From DAISJI01 sp964559835 (GTDB lineage Bacteria; Acidobacteriota; Terriglobia; Terriglobales; Acidobacteriaceae): 27,201 nucleotides of DNA. Positions 24,198 through 27,201 of the stretch are shown here, piece by piece. The stretch spans positions 1 to 27,201 of the forward strand of contig CAZLJE010000051.1 of assembly GCA_964559835.1 (NCBI GenBank), given 5' to 3'. Made by a program: the position numbers and the translations under genes. The notes beneath the pieces are model-generated. The model was not told where the DNA came from. It did not search any database and worked only from the letters and a program-made list of their open reading frames with translations. How positions within the stretch are numbered: the first letter of the stretch is position 1; each line of letters opens with the position of its first letter.

Positions 24198-24225
24198 GAG
24201 CGCATGATCCGGTGATCATGCGCTC
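24198..24225. terminator. Probable two-way terminator between convergent genes
   Basis: GAGCGCATGATC and GATCATGCGCTC form a perfect 12-bp stem with a CGGT loop. It lies 1 nt after the kinase stop and 11 nt from the 3' end of the BON gene. T-tracts are poor on both sides, so it may instead protect 3' ends. Confidence 0.5.
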
Positions 24226-24236
24226 TTACTGGTGTG

Positions 24237-24791
24237 CTACTGACGCTCTTCGCTGGCGACAGCCTTGCCGCCCTTCACCTGCAACTCGTTCACGACCTGG
24301 CGAACGCCCGCGATCTGGGCGCCGACTTTTTCCGCCTCGGCGCGCTCGCGCGGAGTGTCCACTTTACCCGTCAGGGTCAGCACGCCGTTCGTGGCTTTGG
24401 CGTGGATGCTCTGTTTGTCCAGGCGATGCGCGGCGGCTTCCGCCTTGAAGCTGTGTTCGATGGCGTCGTCGGTGTTGGACTCGATCTTCTTCGCGGTGCC
24501 TTCTTCGCCGACCGGGCGAACCGCAATTTCGTTGGCGACGACGCGGCCGGGCGCGGCGGCCTGCGCGACTTCGGCGGCTTGCTGCCGGGTGGCGTCGTCC
24601 TTGGCGTTGCCCTTAAGGGTGATGACGCCCTTGTCGCGGTCCTCGTCGACGGTGATGTCGCCAAGGTTCTTCTGATCGAGGGCCTGTTTGACCTGGTCCT
24701 TCACGGGTGGGTTCTCGGCGCGCTTGCTGGTGCAACCAACAAGCAATCCGAGTGACAAAAATGCACTAAGCAGCACAACGTACAGACGCAT
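24237..24791 (-). CDS. Two-BON-domain lipoprotein
   Basis: Envelope lipoprotein of 184 aa. It starts with a lipoprotein signal peptide (LYVVLLSAFLSLGLLVGC), with Cys20 as the lipidation site. Two BON domains follow: about 30-95 (VKQALDQKNLGDITVDEDRD, GVITLKGNAKDDATRQQA) and 107-175 (NGVLTLTGKVDTPRERAEAE, GVRQVVNELQVKGG). BON domains are thought to bind phospholipid surfaces and often help envelope integrity under stress, as in OsmY. AGGGAGG lies 9 nt before the ATG. The gene appears single; a 200-bp spacer separates it from the next minus-strand gene, with no firm promoter seen. Confidence 0.9.
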   Translation of the reverse strand: MRLYVVLLSAFLSLGLLVGCTSKRAENPPVKDQVKQALDQKNLGDITVDEDRDKGVITLKGNAKDDATRQQAAEVAQAAAPGRVVANEIAVRPVGEEGTAKKIESNTDDAIEHSFKAEAAAHRLDKQSIHAKATNGVLTLTGKVDTPRERAEAEKVGAQIAGVRQVVNELQVKGGKAVASEERQ

Positions 24792-24991
24792 ACCTAAGCC
24801 TCCCTGGGACTGCGTACATACTTCGATGCTGCCGGTTACTTCCGGGTGGGTTGCGGATGAGAGGAGCCGGAACAGGGCTGCGGAATCAGAGTTGTGTCAG
24901 GCCGCGATATCAAGCTTGCTGCCGTTATGGAACAGCGCGGGCGCCGAACAATCCGTCATTTGTGATATTGCTTCTACGACTCTTGTTCCAT

Positions 24992-26008
24992 TCATTTCCC
25001 GACCACCAGCAGCACGAACGAGCCCGGCTTGACGCTGCGGCGAGGGCGTTGTGACGGATCGGCGGCAGGGGTCTCGATGATGTCGGCCGCCGACAAGAAA
25101 ATCTTCTTGGTCTTCGAATCAAAGGCCATCGTCTTGGCGCTGGGCTGAGTCGCGACCGTGCCGGCGTCTTCATAGTCGTCGGCGGATTTTTCGTGGTAGA
25201 TGCTCAGCTTGCCCTCGCCGCACGAATAGAAGATGAGCTTCGACTGCGGGTCGAAAGCCGCATAGTCGACACCCTTGGCAATCGGGTAACTGTTGATGAC
25301 CTTCCCATTCGTGGCATCCATGACCACCATCTTGGGCTCATCGCGCGTGCCGATGAAAAGGCGCTTAGTCTTCCCGTCGTACGCCAGGCCGGTCGGAGTT
25401 TTTGCCACGCCGATAGGGAAGCGGTTCTTCACAGCCAGCGACTTGGGGTCGAATACGACCACCTCGGCGGTGTCCTCGCTGTTGACGTAGACGAGGCCGT
25501 CGTCCCCAATGACTGCCTGTTCGCCGTCTCCCTCCAACTTCACCGTACCGACGACTTCGCCCGTCTTTGCGTCGATGGCGGTAACGTCGTGCGAGCCGTG
25601 ATTGTTGGTGAAGACGCGCTTGGTCTTCGGGTCGTAATAGATCCCGTCCGGCCCTTTGCCGACGTCGATCTTCTTGATCAGCGCGAGGGTGGCGGGATCG
25701 AACATGGAGACTTTGTTCTCGCGGCCGTTGCTGGTGAAGCCGTGCTTGAACTCCGAGGCGATGGCCACGCCGTGCACGCCGGGCGTATCAGGTATGGTGC
25801 CGACGACCTTACCGTTATCTGCATCAACGACGTCCACCTGCGTGCCATGAGACAAGTACACGTGGCGCGCGGCGCTATCGATGTAGACGTAATCGAAGCC
25901 CCCGTCGCCGGGGACGGGATAGCGCGTTTGCACCTTGTATCCGGTGTCGGCTGCCAGCATCGTGAGGGCGGTGAGAACAAGGCCGGAGAACAGCATCTGC
26001 TTCTTCAT
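24992..26008 (-). CDS. Secreted YVTN-type beta-propeller protein
   Basis: Exported protein of 338 aa. Signal peptide MKKQMLFSGLVLTALTMLAA, then repeated blades each with a Tyr/Val strand and an Asp-containing turn: YVYIDSAARHVYLSHGTQVD, VDADNGKVVGTIPDTPG, KRVFTNNHGSHDVTAIDAK, GLVYVNSEDTAEVVVFDPK, KRLFIGTRDEPKMVVMDA and KTKKIFLSAAD. This is the YncE-like seven-blade fold. No enzyme residues can be assigned; such proteins are usually surface or periplasmic binding proteins. AGGAG lies about 7 nt before the ATG. It is divergent from the small CxxC gene at 26157. Confidence 0.85.
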   Translation of the reverse strand: MKKQMLFSGLVLTALTMLAADTGYKVQTRYPVPGDGGFDYVYIDSAARHVYLSHGTQVDVVDADNGKVVGTIPDTPGVHGVAIASEFKHGFTSNGRENKVSMFDPATLALIKKIDVGKGPDGIYYDPKTKRVFTNNHGSHDVTAIDAKTGEVVGTVKLEGDGEQAVIGDDGLVYVNSEDTAEVVVFDPKSLAVKNRFPIGVAKTPTGLAYDGKTKRLFIGTRDEPKMVVMDATNGKVINSYPIAKGVDYAAFDPQSKLIFYSCGEGKLSIYHEKSADDYEDAGTVATQPSAKTMAFDSKTKKIFLSAADIIETPAADPSQRPRRSVKPGSFVLLVVGK

Positions 26009-26156
26009 GAAACGGCTCCTGCTTGCAGCGGGCCATTATAAGCGCCGAGAGGGCTGGCCGTCGTATTACTACTGGTATGGCTCCTGAATGACAGGGTAGA
26101 ACCCAGCGAACTCGCAGGTTCGGCGATGCCTCTAACAGGCAAGCGGAGCGATCAGA

Positions 26157-26510
26157 ATGTTGAAATTTGCGTGTGATTGGTGCGAGAGATTGAAGGGACC
26201 GGATGAGACCTGGATCCTCGGGTTCGCGGCGGAGAACCGGGGCGTCACGGCCTCGCGCAGGGAAGTGACCATTTTGAACGAGTGGGACCGCGAGCGAGCC
26301 GTACATCCGTTTGCCGTGCACTTCTGCTCTGTCGAGCACAAGGACAAATACATGGCAGCGCTGTTCGACACCGTGCCGACGGACGAAGTGAGGCTTCGTA
26401 AGGTCGTCCCGGCGGTGGAAGAAGTCGAGGTGCGGCGCACCATTCCCGGTAAGCGAGTGGTGACCACGGCGAAGCGCAAGCGGCCGGCTTCACGGCGACG
26501 CGCGTCCTAA
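26157..26510 (+). CDS. Small CxxC...CxxxH putative zinc-binding protein
   Basis: Hypothetical protein of 117 aa with a GGAG 8 nt before ATG 26157. It begins with Cys6-x2-Cys9 (FACDWCER) and later has Cys57 and His61 (HFCSVEHKDKY), a spacing that fits a single zinc site similar in style to TRASH/MYM-like fingers. His55 could also contribute. The C-terminus is very basic (AKRKRPASRRRAS), which suggests nucleic-acid binding. No family name is recognised. The minus-strand diguanylate cyclase gene ends 11 bp downstream, convergent with it. Confidence 0.75.
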   Translation: MLKFACDWCERLKGPDETWILGFAAENRGVTASRREVTILNEWDRERAVHPFAVHFCSVEHKDKYMAALFDTVPTDEVRLRKVVPAVEEVEVRRTIPGKRVVTTAKRKRPASRRRAS

Positions 26511-26521
26511 GCAGAATTTAG

Positions 26522-27201
26522 TTAACGGATCACGCCGCGCTGGGCGACGGCGATGTTGTCTCGCGAGGAGTTCTTCACTTCATACATCATCTCGTCGGCT
26601 TGGCGGATGATCTCGTGCGCGCTCTTGGCATCGTCGGGGTAAGCCGCCAGGCCGATAGAGGCGCGGACGTTCAGGCTGAGGTTGTCCTCCTTCAGGAATT
26701 TGCTGTTGCGGAACGAGTCGAGCAGGCGCCGGGCGACGATCAGCCCTGATTCTTTGCCGGTTTGCGGCAGCAACACGACAAATTCGTCGCCACCGTAGCG
26801 GAAGGCATAGTCGATCAGGCGCAGGTGGCTCTTGATCGTGTAGCCGATCTCCGCCAGCAGCTTGCTGCCGATGAGGTGGCCGTGCGTGTCATTGACCTGC
26901 TTGAAATGATCGAGGTCTATAAAAAGGACGGAGAATTCATATCCGAAACGCGACGACCGATAGACTTCGGCTTCCAGCGTCTTATAAAGATGGCGGGCAT
27001 TATAAAGTCCGGTGCAGTCATCGGTGATGGTCAGCTCCTGGATCTTTTCGACCGAGCGCGCATTCTCGATCGCAATCGCGGCATAGTCAGACAGCGACTG
27101 CAGGAAGAACGACTCTTGCTCGGTAAAGTGGTTCATGTTCACATTCACCAGTTGGATAACGCCGAGCACGCGCAGCTTGGATTTCAGAGGAACACAAATG
27201 A
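26522..27201 (-). CDS. GAF-GGDEF diguanylate cyclase (5' end outside window)
   Basis: C-terminal part of a protein making cyclic di-GMP from two GTP. The frame stays open to the window edge, reading CVPLKSKLRVLGVIQLVN, the end of a GAF sensory domain, followed by its last helix (LSDYAAIAIENA). The GGDEF domain starts at TDDCTGLYNARHLYKTL and contains FSVLFIDLDHFKQVND, the intact active site RYGGDEF (26781-26794) and IGLAAYPDDA. The inhibitory I-site RLID (26810-26821) sits exactly five residues before GGDEF, so product feedback inhibition is expected. The true start and any further N-terminal domains lie outside the window. Confidence 0.92.
   Translation of the reverse strand, partial: ICVPLKSKLRVLGVIQLVNVNMNHFTEQESFFLQSLSDYAAIAIENARSVEKIQELTITDDCTGLYNARHLYKTLEAEVYRSSRFGYEFSVLFIDLDHFKQVNDTHGHLIGSKLLAEIGYTIKSHLRLIDYAFRYGGDEFVVLLPQTGKESGLIVARRLLDSFRNSKFLKEDNLSLNVRASIGLAAYPDDAKSAHEIIRQADEMMYEVKNSSRDNIAVAQRGVIR

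Noticed and set aside
1..27201. CRISPR array, prophage, plasmid or integrase signals
   Set aside because: No spaced identical repeats of CRISPR length, no cas, phage, integrase or transposase protein is recognisable in any real gene of the window.

Overview
The window reads as chromosomal DNA of a GC-rich Gram-negative bacterium, most likely an Acidobacteriota member. The main reasons are two very large Oar-like TonB-dependent receptors with an N-terminal carboxypeptidase-regulatory-like domain, a stand-alone rpsU beside a double zinc-ribbon protein, and frequent GTG/TTG starts. The lineage is inferred from family composition only; no search was run.

Layout. 1-393 is the end of an HspR-like MerR regulator. 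611-4744 is the first TonB receptor, closed by a clear terminator. 4912-6729 is aspS. 6730-7286 is an AT-richer spacer with decayed-looking reading frames. 7287-11108 is a tight three-gene cluster of overlapping genes: a TPR/beta-barrel YaiO-type outer-membrane protein, a membrane-anchored HEAT-repeat protein and a processive family-2 glycosyltransferase. It looks like an exopolysaccharide synthesis and export unit. Then come a DUF1697 gene (minus), a YgiD-like extradiol dioxygenase, a 41-aa basic mini-protein, and the second TonB receptor (12976-16137) behind a hairpin-rich leader. An MMPL/RND exporter (minus) follows, with a possible 58-aa gene just upstream.

The right third carries rpsU with a good promoter and terminator, the zinc-ribbon protein, a single-domain response regulator (minus), an MtaB-type tRNA methylthiotransferase that looks leaderless, a membrane sensor histidine kinase, a two-BON-domain lipoprotein, a secreted YVTN beta-propeller protein, a small CxxC protein, and the 3' part of a GAF-GGDEF diguanylate cyclase with an intact inhibitory site.

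The most striking signal outside genes is a family of degenerate 7-bp-period tandem arrays. They occur at five places: four intergenic and one inside the mtaB reading frame. Unit sequences differ between loci, but the 7-bp period is kept, and two arrays fold back as inverted arms. A 14-bp-stem palindrome and an ~85-bp inverted-repeat element add to this repeat population. The best candidate for a poorly described system is the YaiO/HEAT/GT2 cluster.
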